A stretch of 64,000 nucleotides of DNA from Kitasatospora sp. NBC_01287 (GCF_026340565.1 NZ_JAPEPB010000001.1:1488001-1552000), one strand, 5' to 3'. Positions 21,419-33,244 are shown, numbered from the stretch's first letter. The notes: generated by a model not told the origin, from the sequence alone. Made by a program: numbers and translations.

Positions 21419-22351
21419 CTACGGCGCGACGCCGAGCACCACCTTGCCGAGGTTGGCCCTGCGCTCCAGCAGCGCCGCCGCCTGCGCCGCGCGCTCCAGC
21501 GGCAGCACGGTCGAGACCGGACGCAACCGCCCGGCCGCCAGCAGCTGCCACAGCTGCGCGCGCACCTCCTCGACCAGCTCCGGGCGGTGGCGGGCGAGCT
21601 GCCCCATCGACAGGCCGGTGACGGTGGTCATCGAGCCGAGCACCGCGCCGGCGTCGAGCGTGCCGCCGTGCCCGGCCAGGGCGACCAGCCGCCCGAACGG
21701 CGCCAGCGCGGCGTGCGCCCGGGTCAGCACCTCACCTCCGACCCCCTCCAGGACCAGGTCGACCGGCGCGCCCCAGTCGGCGTCCTGGTAGCCGACCACC
21801 TCGTCGGCGCCCAGCTCGCGCAGGAACGCGGCCTTCGCCGGCGAACCGGCCGCGGCCACCACCCGCTCGGCCCCCAGCTCCTTCGCCAGCTGCACGGCCA
21901 GGTGCCCGACGCCGCCCGCCGCGTTGGTGACCAGCACCGACGCGCCCGCCACCGGCCCACCCACCCGCAGCGCGGCCAGCGCCACCAGCCCGCCGTGCAC
22001 CACGCCGAGCGCGTCGGCGGCGCTCACCTTCTCGGGCACCGGCGTGAGGGTCAGCGGTGAGGCGAGCAGCTGCTCGGCGTACGCCTCGGCCGCGACCCCG
22101 CCGACCCGCTCGCCCACCCGGTACCCCGTCACCCCGGCACCCAGCGCCGCGATCCGCCCGACGAAGCCGCCGCCGGGCGAGCCGGGCAGCGGCGGCTGCC
22201 CGGCCCCGCGCAGCTGCTTCAGCAGCATCAGGCTGACGCCGACCGCCTCGGTGCGGACCAGGATCTCGCCGGCCCCCGGCACCGGTGCGGCGACCTCGTC
22301 CAGCCGCAGGACCTCTGCGCCGCCGTAGCGGTGGAACCTGACCTTGCGCAT
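21419..22351 (-). CDS. Zinc-type alcohol dehydrogenase / quinone oxidoreductase-like protein (MDR family)
   Basis: 310 aa from the ATG at 22351 (MRKVRFHRYGGAEVLRLDEV) with GGGGGAG upstream. An N-terminal GroES-like domain is followed by a Rossmann NADPH site (TNAAGGVGHLAVQLAKELGA). The catalytic zinc ligands of alcohol dehydrogenases are not evident, as in NADPH:quinone reductases. It is divergent from, and probably controlled by, the MarR gene at 22435. Confidence 0.88.
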   Translation of the reverse strand: MRKVRFHRYGGAEVLRLDEVAAPVPGAGEILVRTEAVGVSLMLLKQLRGAGQPPLPGSPGGGFVGRIAALGAGVTGYRVGERVGGVAAEAYAEQLLASPLTLTPVPEKVSAADALGVVHGGLVALAALRVGGPVAGASVLVTNAAGGVGHLAVQLAKELGAERVVAAAGSPAKAAFLRELGADEVVGYQDADWGAPVDLVLEGVGGEVLTRAHAALAPFGRLVALAGHGGTLDAGAVLGSMTTVTGLSMGQLARHRPELVEEVRAQLWQLLAAGRLRPVSTVLPLERAAQAAALLERRANLGKVVLGVAP

Positions 22352-22373
22352 GCCGCGCTCCCCCTTCGAAGAA

Positions 22374-22422
22374 CCGTTGGTGCCCCCAACGATAACCCAC
22401 ATCATGGGGATCACCAACGATT
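22374..22422. promoter_or_regulatory. Repeated CGTTGG elements in the oxidoreductase-MarR divergent gap
   Basis: CCGTTGG (22374-22380) pairs with CCAACG (22386-22391), and CACCAACGATT recurs at 22412-22422, just before the MarR start. One inverted plus one extra half-site in an 83-bp gap is typical of MarR autoregulation. Confidence 0.6.
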
Positions 22423-22434
22423 TAGGATGTCCCC

Positions 22435-22872
22435 ATGACCGAGACCCCGTTCTCCGACCTGCAGACCCTCCCCAGCTGGCAGTTGGGCCGAGCCGGCGCC
22501 CTGGCCCACCGCCTGGTCGCCGGAGCGCTCGCCGAGGAGGGGTGCCGGATGGGCCACCACGCGGTCCTCTGCGCGGTCGCCGAGTTCGGACCGGTGGCCC
22601 AGGCGGAGTTGGCGCGACGGGTGCGGATCGACCCGAAGGACATGGTCGGCGTGCTGCGGGAGCTGGGGGCCAAGGGGCTGGTGCTGCGGGAGAAGGATCC
22701 GCGGGACGCCCGGAAGAACGCGATCTCGCTCTCGCCCACCGGCGCCCGGCTGCTCACCCGCCTGGCGGCACTGGGCGCCCGGGCCAACGCGGAGCTGCTC
22801 GCGCCGCTGGCACCCGCGGAGCGGGAGCAGCTGCTGGCCCTGGTCGCCCGGCTGATCGAGGACCGCGCCTGA
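22435..22872 (+). CDS. MarR family transcriptional regulator
   Basis: 145 aa with the winged-helix core (GPVAQAELARRVRIDPKDMV, then REKDPRDARKNAISLSPTGA as the wing). MarR proteins usually respond to small aromatics or oxidants. The divergent oxidoreductase is the obvious target, and the downstream MFS gene with its own palindrome (22902-22934) is a second candidate. Confidence 0.92.
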   Translation: MTETPFSDLQTLPSWQLGRAGALAHRLVAGALAEEGCRMGHHAVLCAVAEFGPVAQAELARRVRIDPKDMVGVLRELGAKGLVLREKDPRDARKNAISLSPTGARLLTRLAALGARANAELLAPLAPAEREQLLALVARLIEDRA

Positions 22873-22901
22873 GGCGCCTCCACCACTCCGGCACTTCTGT
22901 C

Positions 22902-22934
22902 GATATCAAGTATCTTGACGTCAAGATAGATATC
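22902..22934 (+). promoter_or_regulatory. Nested palindrome upstream of the MFS transporter
   Basis: Perfect 18-bp palindrome TATCTTGACGTCAAGATA (22911-22928), flanked by GATATC on each side (22902 and 22929). It sits in a 76-bp gap between marR and the MFS gene. The sequence resembles known MarR-type operators. Confidence 0.7.
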
Positions 22935-23011
22935 GGGCAGGCTGCTCCGTGATCACCAGAACCGGCAGGACCAGCAGGACCGGCAGGTCACGAGCGGAAC
23001 GGGGGCGCGCC

Positions 23012-24355
23012 ATGCGAGGGCGACACGGGCGGGCGGAGCGGGCAGAACAAGCGGGGCGGACGGGCGGACTGGTGGCGCAACTGCGGCGGCCGCCCGGCGG
23101 GCGGGACGCGCGGATCATGCTGCTCGCGCAGGGGCTCGACCGGGCGGGGACGGGGCTGTGGGCGGCCGCGTCGGTGCTGTACTTCACCTACGTCAGCCAC
23201 CTGGACGCGCAGCGGGTGGGGCTGCTCCTGGGCCTGGCGGCGGTGGCGGGGATCGCCGGATCGCCGATCGCGGGGCGGCTGGCCGGTCGGTTCCCGGTGC
23301 GCGGACTGCTGATCGGCAGCCACCTGCTGCGGCTCGGGACCATGGGCCTGATGCTCGTGGCGCACGGCTTCGCGGCGCTGCTGCCCGTGGTGGCCCTCAC
23401 CTGCCTGGCCGAGCGGGCGGCCAAGACCCTGGAGATGCTCTTCGCCACCCGGGTCGCGGGCGAGCAGCGGGGCACCTACCAGGCACTCTTCCGCACCGTG
23501 GCCAACGCCGGATACGCGGTCGGCGCGGGCCTGGCCGCGATCGGGCTGGCGGTGGGGACGCTCGACGCCTATCGGGCGCTGATCCTGGCCAACGCGCTCT
23601 CCTACGCGCTGGCCGCCGCCCTGATCCGGCGGACCCGGGAGCCGAGCGGGCCCGAGCGGGTGGTGGCCCGCTCCGAGGACGAGGGCACCGACGACCCGTC
23701 ACCCGGGCCCAGCCCCTGGCGGGACCGCGGCTACCTGCTCTTCGTGCTGCTGGACATCCCGATGTGCCTGGACGACTCGGTGCTCAACGTGGGACTGCCG
23801 CTCTGGTTGGTGCACCACACCTCCGCGCCGCACGCCTTCGTACCGGCCTTCCTGGTGGTCAACACGGTGCTGGTGGTCGCCCTGCAACTGCGGGTCTCGG
23901 CGCGGACCGAGGGGCCGCGGCGGGCGGCGGGCGCGGTGGGACTGCTGGGCGTCACCATGCTCGCCTGCTGCGCGGCGCCGGCGTTCGGCAGCGGCGGCGG
24001 GACCTGGACGGCGGTGGCCGCCCTGCTGGTCGCGGCCGTGCTGGTGACGCTGGCCGAGCTGATGCGCTCGGTGAGCTCCTGGGAGTTGGCCGTCTCGCTG
24101 GCGCCCGCCAGGGCACGGGCCTCGTACCTCGGGGTGGCGGGCATGTCCCAGTCCATCCAGAAGTCGGCGGGGCCGCCGTTGCTGACCGGCGCGGTGCTGG
24201 CCGCGGGACCGGCCGGCTGGCTGGTCCTCGGGACGGCGGTGGCCGGACTCTCGCTGGTGCAGCGGCGGGCCTGCCTGCGGCGGCTGGCGGCCCTGGAGCC
24301 GGCGCCGGCCGGCGCGGCCGCGGCGGTGCCGACGCCGGCCGCCGCCCTCTCCTGA
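23012..24355 (+). CDS. Major facilitator superfamily transporter
   Basis: About 447 aa from the ATG at 23012. A GTG at 22949 in frame would add 21 arginine-rich residues and cannot be ruled out. About twelve hydrophobic segments are present, with MFS-like loop GSPIAGRLAGRFPVRG between the second and third. Probably a drug or metabolite exporter controlled through the palindrome upstream. The substrate is unknown. Confidence 0.82.
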   Translation: MRGRHGRAERAEQAGRTGGLVAQLRRPPGGRDARIMLLAQGLDRAGTGLWAAASVLYFTYVSHLDAQRVGLLLGLAAVAGIAGSPIAGRLAGRFPVRGLLIGSHLLRLGTMGLMLVAHGFAALLPVVALTCLAERAAKTLEMLFATRVAGEQRGTYQALFRTVANAGYAVGAGLAAIGLAVGTLDAYRALILANALSYALAAALIRRTREPSGPERVVARSEDEGTDDPSPGPSPWRDRGYLLFVLLDIPMCLDDSVLNVGLPLWLVHHTSAPHAFVPAFLVVNTVLVVALQLRVSARTEGPRRAAGAVGLLGVTMLACCAAPAFGSGGGTWTAVAALLVAAVLVTLAELMRSVSSWELAVSLAPARARASYLGVAGMSQSIQKSAGPPLLTGAVLAAGPAGWLVLGTAVAGLSLVQRRACLRRLAALEPAPAGAAAAVPTPAAALS

Positions 24356-24362
24356 CTCTCCG

Positions 24363-25169
24363 TCAGGAGCGCTGGCAGCGCGGGCACCAGAAGAGGTTGC
24401 GGGCCGCGTGCGCCTCGGTGCGCACCTCGGTGCCGCAGACCAGGCAGGCCTGCCCGGCCCGGCGGTACACGTAGACCTCGCCGCCGTGGTCGTCCACCCG
24501 GGGCGCGCGGCCCATCGCCTCGGGGGTGTGCTCGGGGCGCACCGTGTCGATCCGACCGACCTCGGCGCCCTCGCGCATCAGCTCCACCAGGTCGCGCCAG
24601 ATCAGCTGCCACTGCGTCCGGCTCACCTCGCGTCCGGCCCGGTGCGGGTCGATGCCGTGCCGGAAGAGCACCTCCGCGCGGTAGACGTTGCCCACCCCGG
24701 CCAGCACCTTCTGGTCCATCAGCAGCGCGGCCACCGTGCTGCGACTGCGCGCGATCCGCTGCCAGGCGCGCTCGGGGTCGGCGTCGGCGCGCAGCGGGTC
24801 GGGGCCGAGCCGCGCGTGCACGGCGTCCTTCTCGGCGGGGGTGAGCAGCTCGCAGGTGGTCGGACCGCGCAGGTCGGCGTACCGCTCGTCGTTGGCCAGC
24901 CGCAGCCTGATCAGGCCGACCGGGTCGGGCGCGGGCGCGGGGCCGAAGGTGACCACGCCGTAGAGGCCGAGGTGGATGTGCAGCCAGGCCTCGTCGAACT
25001 CCAGGAAGAGGTGCTTGCCGTCGGCCTCGGCGCCGCGCAGCGTCTGCCCGTCGACCAGCTTCGCGCCCTCGGCGAACCGGCCCTGCGGACTGGCGACGGC
25101 GACCGGGCGGCCGCCGAAGGCCGCCCGGTGCTGGGCGGCGAGCCGGTGCAGGATGTGGCCTTCGGGCAT
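24363..25169 (-). CDS. Fpg/Nei family DNA glycosylase
   Basis: 268 aa. Pro2 and Glu3 (MPEGHILHRLA) are the catalytic residues of the bifunctional glycosylase/AP lyase. The H2TH region contains VLAGVGNVYRAEVLFRHGIDP. A C-terminal zinc finger has CLVCGTEV and FWCPRCQ. The PEGH start and length fit actinobacterial Nei2-type endonuclease VIII. It removes oxidised pyrimidines. Confidence 0.92.
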   Translation of the reverse strand: MPEGHILHRLAAQHRAAFGGRPVAVASPQGRFAEGAKLVDGQTLRGAEADGKHLFLEFDEAWLHIHLGLYGVVTFGPAPAPDPVGLIRLRLANDERYADLRGPTTCELLTPAEKDAVHARLGPDPLRADADPERAWQRIARSRSTVAALLMDQKVLAGVGNVYRAEVLFRHGIDPHRAGREVSRTQWQLIWRDLVELMREGAEVGRIDTVRPEHTPEAMGRAPRVDDHGGEVYVYRRAGQACLVCGTEVRTEAHAARNLFWCPRCQRS

Positions 25170-25183
25170 GCGGAGCTCTCAGT

Positions 25184-25276
25184 TCTACGAAGTGCTGTGC
25201 TCTACGAAGTGCTGGGCGGCTCAGCGGGGCGGCTCAGTGGGGCGGCTCAACTGGGCGGACCGGCTGGGCGGCTCAG
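25184..25276. repeat. Short direct repeats between nei and the ATPase gene
   Basis: TCTACGAAGTGCTG occurs at 25184 and 25201. GGGCGGCTCAG or a one-base variant then occurs at 25214, 25227, 25240 and 25266, the last reaching the ATPase stop. It fills the nei upstream region. Confidence 0.85.
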
Positions 25277-26127
25277 CGGACCGGCTGGCCGGCCAGCCGG
25301 GCGGCGATCACCCGGTCCAGCGCCTCGACGGTGGCGGTGACGTCCAGCTGCGAGTTGTCGATGATCGGCAGCCCGGAGTTGTACCAGCCCGCCATCCGGC
25401 CGTGGATCAGCGCCACCTCCTCGTCGCTGAGCCGACGCCGGCCGCTGCGCCGCGCGTTGCGGGCCAGCACGACGTCCAGCCCCGGCAGCAGCACCACGGG
25501 GATCATCCCGGGGCCGATGTGCCGCTTCCAGCCGCCCAGGCCGATCGCCGGGCGGTCGGGGAAGACGGCGTCGTCGATGACGCAGGAGATGCCGTTGGCC
25601 AGGTAGTTGCGGCAGGCGAAGCCGCAGGTGCGGCGGGCCAGCCGGTACTGGGCCTCGGAGGCGCTGTTCCAGCCGGACTGCGGGTCGGCGAAGCCGGACC
25701 GCACCCACTCGCGCACGTCGTCCAGGCTGATGTGCGCGGTCGGCGTGGGCCGGCGCTCGGCCCAGTGCCGGGCGACCGTGGTCTTGCCCGCGCCGGCCGG
25801 GCCGATCAGCAGCACCGCCAGCGGGCCGGTCTGCCGCTGCGGGGCGGCGGCCGGCAGTTGGACCGGGGCGCCGGTGGGCATCACGAAGTGCCCGGTACCG
25901 CCCGGTGGCACCGCGGCCCGCGGCGCGTCGACAGGCACCGGCACCGACACCGGCACCTGATGGACCGTCAGCGGCTGCTCGGGGGCCGGCGCGGGCGGAG
26001 GCGGCGGCGGGGGCAGCGCGGGGCGGTCCGGCACGGTGGGGTAGGGCTGCACGCTCTGCCGCGGCGGCGCCGGTGGCGGCGGCACCACCGGGCGTGGGGG
26101 CATCCCCCCGGCGTACTGCTGCGTCAC
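25273..26127 (-). CDS. P-loop ATPase/kinase with proline-rich N-terminal tail
   Basis: 284 aa. The first 110 residues are disordered and proline-rich (including an eight-proline run). A kinase-like P-loop domain follows, with Walker A LLIGPAGAGKTTVARHWAER, LDDVREWVRSGFADPQSGWN and CVIDDAVFPDRP. It is similar to zeta-toxin-like/AAA kinases that Streptomyces carries next to aroQ. The substrate is unknown. The polyproline tail would need EF-P for translation. Confidence 0.78.
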   Translation of the reverse strand: MTQQYAGGMPPRPVVPPPPAPPRQSVQPYPTVPDRPALPPPPPPPAPAPEQPLTVHQVPVSVPVPVDAPRAAVPPGGTGHFVMPTGAPVQLPAAAPQRQTGPLAVLLIGPAGAGKTTVARHWAERRPTPTAHISLDDVREWVRSGFADPQSGWNSASEAQYRLARRTCGFACRNYLANGISCVIDDAVFPDRPAIGLGGWKRHIGPGMIPVVLLPGLDVVLARNARRSGRRRLSDEEVALIHGRMAGWYNSGLPIIDNSQLDVTATVEALDRVIAARLAGQPVR

Positions 26128-26223
26128 GACACACCTCCCGCCGGGAGATTACACGGCGGTCCGGCCGAGAGCCCAGTTCGGGAGGCTCGCGGCCGGACCG
26201 GGGTGGGCACGGCGGCGGTCGGT

Positions 26224-28323
<2,100 letters not shown>

Positions 28324-28327
<4 letters not shown>

Positions 28328-29508
28328 CGGACGATCAAGTGGTCGAGGTAGCCGCGCACGTTGCGGCGGGTCTCGCTCACGTGGTCGCCGCCGAACTTCT
28401 CGCTCACCGCGTCGGCCAGCACCAGCGCGACCATCGCCTCGGCGACGATCCCGGCGGCCGGCACGGCGCAGACGTCGGAGCGCTGGTGGTGCGCCTTGGC
28501 CTCCTCGCCGGTGCGCACGTCGACGGTGCGCAGCGCGCGCGGCACCGTGGCGATCGGCTTCATCGCGGCCCGCACCCGCAGCAGTTCGCCGGTGGAGAGC
28601 CCGCCCTCGGTGCCGCCGGAGCGGCCCGAGACCCGCCTGATGCCGTCCGCGGTCGGCACGATCTCGTCGTGCGCCTGCGAGCCGGGGACCCGGGCCAGCT
28701 CGAAGCCGTCACCGACCTCGACGCCCTTGATCGCCTGGATGCCCATCAGCGCGGCGGCCAGCCGCGCGTCCAGCCGCCGGTCCCAGTGCACGTGCGAGCC
28801 CAGGCCCACCGGGGCGCCGTAGGCCAGCACCTCGACCACGCCGCCCAGGGTGTCGCCGTCCTTGTGGGCCTGGTCGATCTCGGCGACCATCCGCGTCGAG
28901 GCCTCGGGGTCCAGGCAACGCACCGGGTCCTCGTCGAGGCGGGCCTCGTCGGACGGCAGCGGCAGCACGCCGGCCGGGGCCTTGGCGGCGCCCAGCTCGA
29001 CCACGTGCGAGACGATCTCGATGCCGCAGGTCTCCTTCAGGAAGGAGCGGGCCACCACGCCGAGCGCGACCCGGGCGGCGGTCTCCCGGGCGCTGGCGCG
29101 CTCCAGGATCGGGCGGGCCTCGTCGATCGAGTACTTCTGCATGCCGGCCAGGTCGGCGTGGCCGGGGCGGGGCCGGGTCAGGGCCTCGTTGCGGGCCAGG
29201 CCCGCCAGGATCTCGGCGTCGACCGGGTCGGCCGACATGACCTGCGCCCACTTGGGCCACTCGGTGTTGCCGACCATGATCGCCACCGGGCTGCCCATGG
29301 TCTCGCCGTGCCGCACCCCGCCGAGGAAGGTCACCTCGTCCTGCTCGAACTTCATCCGCGCGCCGCGCCCGTAGCCGAGCCGGCGCCGGGCCAGGGCCTG
29401 CGCGACCGCCGCGGTGGTCACGGGCACGCCGGCGGGCAGGCCCTCCAGGGTGGCGACCAGGGCGGGGCCGTGCGACTCCCCCGCCGTGAGCCAGCGCAAC
29501 GTACCCAA
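28324..29508 (-). CDS. aroC: Chorismate synthase
   Basis: Final shikimate-pathway enzyme, FMN-dependent elimination to chorismate. The TTG at 29508 with GAAGGAG six bases upstream gives 394 aa ([20 protein letters not shown]). [15 protein letters not shown] and [13 protein letters not shown] are signature segments. The frame is open further upstream to 29643, but the added residues are unlike the family. Confidence 0.96.
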
Positions 29509-29800
29509 CGGTGCTCCTTCGTCAGCGGTCCGGTCGCGGCGGGGCGGTGCCGCGGCCCGACCGGGCCTTGGTCTGCGACGTGATCCGACTTGATCAGTCC
29601 AGCCTCGGGCCTGCCTGGCAAGCCCTGCCCCGAATCCTTTCACGTCCGGGGAGCGCGACGGGCCCCGGTCCGGGGAGCGGACATCGACCTGGCCGGACTA
29701 ATCAGGCAGAATGGTTGTTCGACTGCGGCACCGCAGCCACCGGACGAGACGCGCCGTACCCGGACCGACAAGACGACGCAGCCCGTTGGAGGGTGCCGTC

Positions 29801-30061
29801 ATGGACGTCATGGAACAGGCCGTGCAGATCTTCGGCTCGATCCTCATCCTGATCCCGTTCGCGCTGGCCCAGTGGGGGCGCCTGGACGCGCGGGCCCGGG
29901 GCTATCTGCTGCTCAACCTCTGCGGCTCGGCGATCCTGGCCGTCCAGGCGGCGCTGACCGCGCAGTGGGGGTTCCTGCTGCTCGAAGGCGTCTGGGCGGT
30001 GGTCTCACTGACCGGGCTGATCGCCGTGCTGCGCGGCCGGGCGCCGCGCGCGGCGCACTGA
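29801..30061 (+). CDS. Small membrane protein, CBU_0592-like
   Basis: 86 aa from the ATG at 29801 (GGAGGG eight bases upstream). Two or three hydrophobic segments are visible: [35 protein letters not shown] and [15 protein letters not shown]. This pattern fits the CBU_0592 family of small integral membrane proteins, of unknown role. It is a lone plus-strand gene between convergent aroE and divergent aroC. Confidence 0.75.
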   Translation: MDVMEQAVQIFGSILILIPFALAQWGRLDARARGYLLLNLCGSAILAVQAALTAQWGFLLLEGVWAVVSLTGLIAVLRGRAPRAAH

Positions 30062-30109
30062 CCCGCCGCCGGTGCCTCAGGCACCATCCGCGAACGCCTC
30101 GCGAACGCC

Positions 30110-30955
30110 TCAGGCACCCGCCGCCAGCGCCGCCTCGCCCGCTGCCCGCATCGCGGCCAGCGGGCCCGGGGTGCGCCCGGTGAACCGCTCCCACTGCAGC
30201 ACCGCCTGGTGCACCAGCAGGTCCAGCCCGCCGAGCACGGTCCCGCCGCGCTCGGCGCAGGCGGCCGCAAGCGCGGTCGGCCAGGGGTGGTAGAGCACGT
30301 CGAACAGGGCGCCCGGGGTGGCGGTCAGGCCCGCCGCGAAGGCGTCGGTGGCGCCGACCGGGGTGGTGGAGACGGTCAGCGGACCGGCCAGCGCCTCGGC
30401 CCCACGGGCCCAGTCGGCGGTGCGCACCGCCACGCCGAGCCGCTCGCCCAGCGCGCTCATCTCGCGGGCCCGCTCGGCACTGCGGACGTAGACCGTGACC
30501 TCGGCGGCGCCCAGCAGCGCCAGTGCGGCCAGCGCCGAGGAGGCCGTGGCCCCCGCGCCCAGCACGGCCGCCGCCGGCACCCGCTCGATGCCGCGCTCGC
30601 GCAGCGCCGCCACCAGGCCCGGCACATCGGTGTTGTCCCCGATCCGCCGCCCGTCGGGCGCGAGGAGGAGCGTGTTCACCGCGTCCACGGCCAGCGCGCT
30701 CGCGCTCACCTCGTCCAGCAGCGGGATCACCGCGCGCTTCAGCGGCATGGTCAGCGAGAAGCCCGCCCAGTCGCCCGGCCGGAGGTCGGCGAGGAAGCCG
30801 GGCAGCGCGGCCTCGGTCACCTCGAAGCGGCCGTACTCCCAGTCGTCCAGACCCAGCGCCCGGTAGGCCGCGTTGTGCAGCACCGGGGAGAGCGAGTGCG
30901 CGATCGGCGAGCCGAGCACGGCCGCGCGGTGGTGGATGGTCACGAGCCTGGTCAC
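30110..30955 (-). CDS. aroE: Shikimate dehydrogenase
   Basis: NADPH-dependent reduction of dehydroshikimate. The 281-aa product has the substrate site GSPIAHSLSPVLHNAAYRAL, the catalytic lysine in LTMPLKRA, GDNTDVPGL, and Rossmann GAGATASSALAAL. It is separated from aroC by the small membrane gene and lies just downstream of mltG, with which it may be co-transcribed. Confidence 0.94.
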   Translation of the reverse strand: MTRLVTIHHRAAVLGSPIAHSLSPVLHNAAYRALGLDDWEYGRFEVTEAALPGFLADLRPGDWAGFSLTMPLKRAVIPLLDEVSASALAVDAVNTLLLAPDGRRIGDNTDVPGLVAALRERGIERVPAAAVLGAGATASSALAALALLGAAEVTVYVRSAERAREMSALGERLGVAVRTADWARGAEALAGPLTVSTTPVGATDAFAAGLTATPGALFDVLYHPWPTALAAACAERGGTVLGGLDLLVHQAVLQWERFTGRTPGPLAAMRAAGEAALAAGA

Positions 30956-31065
30956 CTTTCCTGCCGGACAGAGCCGGTTTCCTCCCGGCCGGCGCCGGTT
31001 TCCTGCCGGCCGGCGCCGGACGCAGCCGGCGCAGCCGGACCAACCTACCGGCCGCGGCGCACCCG

Positions 31066-33108
31066 CTACTTGCAGGTGAGGTGCTCCGCGTCGAACCCCT
31101 GGCCGTGGTCGGTGCAGTACTCCTTGACGTTCTGCGAGTGCTCGTCCTTGGTGCTGGAGAACCGCGTCTCGGTCGGGCTCATCGCGATGAAGAAGATCCA
31201 GCCGCCCGGGGTCGGGTTGAGCACCGCCTGGATCGCGGCCTCGCCCGGGTTGGAGATCGGGGTCGGCGGCAGGCCCGGGTTGATGAAGGTGTTGTACTTG
31301 TTCGACGCGTCATTGATCTGCGCCGAGGTCAGGGTCTTGGAGCCCACCGAGTACTGCAGCGTGGTGTCCATGCCGAGCACGTGCTTGGTGAGGTCCTTGG
31401 TGAGAGGGCCGTTGAGCCGGTTGCTGATGACCCGGGCCATCTTGCCGAAGTCGGCGACGTTGTTGCCCTCCGCCTGCAGGATGCTCGCCTCGGTGATCAC
31501 GTCGTAGGCGTTCTTCAGGCCGATCGTCGGGGCCGCGGAGTCCAGGTTGAGCTGGCTGTACTCGGTGAGCGCGTTGCTGACCATCTGCTTGAGCAGGTCC
31601 TCGGGCTTCATGCCCTGGGCGACCGAGTACTTGGTCGGCCACAGGAAGCCCTCCGGGTTGCCGTTCGCGTAGGACGGCAGGCCCAGGTTGGCCGCGTTCG
31701 CCTTCGCGGCGGCCGCGGCGGTGCCGGCGGCGAGCTTGAGCTTGGTGTCGATCATCGCGTAGATGTCCGACGCCTTCTTGCCCTCGGGGATGATCAGCGA
31801 GTCGCCACCGGCTTCGCTGATCATCAGCGCCACCGCGGCGTCCCCGGACATCTCCTTCTGCATGTCGTAGTAGCCCGGCTGGATCGGCTTGCCGGCCTTG
31901 GCGTAGGCGTTGTTGAAGGCGCCGGTGCTCTTGACCACGTCGGCGTTCTTCAGCACGACGGCCATGTCGCCGGCGGACGAGCCGTCCAGGATCTGGACCT
32001 GCACCTTGCCCGTGCCGTTGCCCTGGAAGTCGGCCGGCGGGGCGATGGCGTGCTTGTAGGCGCCGTAGCCCCAGTAACCCGCGCCGCCGAGGCCACCGAG
32101 CAGGACCAGGGCCACCACCAGGCAGGCGCCGCTGTTGCGCAGGCCCGACTTCTTTCCCTTGGCCTTGCGGTCGGCCTGGGCCTCCTGGCTGTCGTCCTCG
32201 CCGCCCAGGAAGGAGTCGTACTCCTCCTCGCCCTCGGCGTAGTCGCCCGCGGTGCCGTCGCCGTCCTCGTGGAACGCCTCGCCCTCGGCGTGCTCGCCGT
32301 CCTCGGTGAACTCGCCTTCCTCGGCGTAGTCGCCCTCGTGGAAGTCGCCCTCGTGGAAGTCGCCGTCCTCGGCGTACTGCTCGGCGGCGGGCCGATCGCC
32401 GGCCTCCAGCGCGGCGGCCTCGGCCTCCCAGTCGATCCCGTCAGGGCCGGGACCGGACGGCCGGGGGGCCGCCGGCGCGGGCTGAGCGGGCTGAGCGACC
32501 TGCTGGTGCGGGATCTGCTGTTGGGGGAACTGCTGGTGCGGGGCCTGCTGGTGCGGGATCTGCGGCTGCTGCGGCTGCATCTGCTGCGGCGCGAGGTGCG
32601 GCTGCTGGTGCATCGGCGGCACCTGCTGCTGCGGGAACGGCTGCTGGGGCTGCAGCTGTTGCGGCATCTGCTGCTGCGGCTGCATCTGCTGGGGGAACGA
32701 CTGCTGCGGCGCCTGCTGCAGCGGCATCTGCTGCGGCATCTGCTGGGGGATCTGCTGCTGCGGGTAGCCACCCTGCTGCGGGTAGCCCTGCTGACCGACG
32801 TACCCGCCCTGCTGCTGGGGGTAGCCGCCCTGCTGCTGCGGGTACGGCTGGTAGACCTGCTGCTGCGGTTGCTGCTGAAGCTGCTGGTCCTGCTGCCACT
32901 GCTGCTGCTGCGCGTACGGATCCATCGGCACGTACGCCTGCTGCTGCCCGTACTGGTCCTGGCCCTGCACCGGGTACTGGTGCCCCTGCCCGTACGGCTC
33001 CTGCGGGGGGTACTCCTGCTCCCCGGGGACGGCGGCCTGCTGCTCACCGTAGCCGGGCTCGGCGTCGTGCCACGGCTGGGAGCCGTAGCCCCGACCCAGA
33101 TCAGTCAT
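31066..33108 (-). CDS. mltG: Endolytic transglycosylase MltG with long glutamine-rich cytoplasmic tail
   Basis: Cuts nascent peptidoglycan glycan strands. The 680-aa product starts with about 210 Gln/Pro/Tyr-rich residues (QQQ clusters) and about 100 acidic residues. One membrane helix (GACLVVALVLLGGLGGAGYW) precedes a LysM-like then YceG catalytic domain with ASILQAE, where the glutamate after QA is the expected catalytic residue. Typical MltG is about 340 to 600 aa, so the tail is unusually long. Confidence 0.92.
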   Translation of the reverse strand: MTDLGRGYGSQPWHDAEPGYGEQQAAVPGEQEYPPQEPYGQGHQYPVQGQDQYGQQQAYVPMDPYAQQQQWQQDQQLQQQPQQQVYQPYPQQQGGYPQQQGGYVGQQGYPQQGGYPQQQIPQQMPQQMPLQQAPQQSFPQQMQPQQQMPQQLQPQQPFPQQQVPPMHQQPHLAPQQMQPQQPQIPHQQAPHQQFPQQQIPHQQVAQPAQPAPAAPRPSGPGPDGIDWEAEAAALEAGDRPAAEQYAEDGDFHEGDFHEGDYAEEGEFTEDGEHAEGEAFHEDGDGTAGDYAEGEEEYDSFLGGEDDSQEAQADRKAKGKKSGLRNSGACLVVALVLLGGLGGAGYWGYGAYKHAIAPPADFQGNGTGKVQVQILDGSSAGDMAVVLKNADVVKSTGAFNNAYAKAGKPIQPGYYDMQKEMSGDAAVALMISEAGGDSLIIPEGKKASDIYAMIDTKLKLAAGTAAAAAKANAANLGLPSYANGNPEGFLWPTKYSVAQGMKPEDLLKQMVSNALTEYSQLNLDSAAPTIGLKNAYDVITEASILQAEGNNVADFGKMARVISNRLNGPLTKDLTKHVLGMDTTLQYSVGSKTLTSAQINDASNKYNTFINPGLPPTPISNPGEAAIQAVLNPTPGGWIFFIAMSPTETRFSSTKDEHSQNVKEYCTDHGQGFDAEHLTCK

Positions 33109-33203
33109 CGATTCCCTTAGGCCGACGGAGACGGACGGTTGATCGGACCGACCGTCCGGGACGGCGTCCCGGCGGTGCCTCGAACCGGCGTGCTAGCGCA
33201 GCG

Positions 33204-33244
33204 CCTGAGGGGAGACGTTACCGTACCGCACGGTACCCCTCAGG
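33204..33244 (-). terminator. Hairpin between the two mltG genes
   Basis: CCTGAGGGG (33204-33212) pairs with CCCCTCAGG (33236-33244), with a further GTACC/GGTAC inside. It sits 38 bases past the stop of the downstream-coordinate mltG copy. Confidence 0.6.

Noticed and set aside
32460..33050. Repetitive CTGCTG-rich stretch considered as a CRISPR or satellite
   Set aside because: It is the in-frame coding sequence of the glutamine-rich MltG tail, with irregular spacing.
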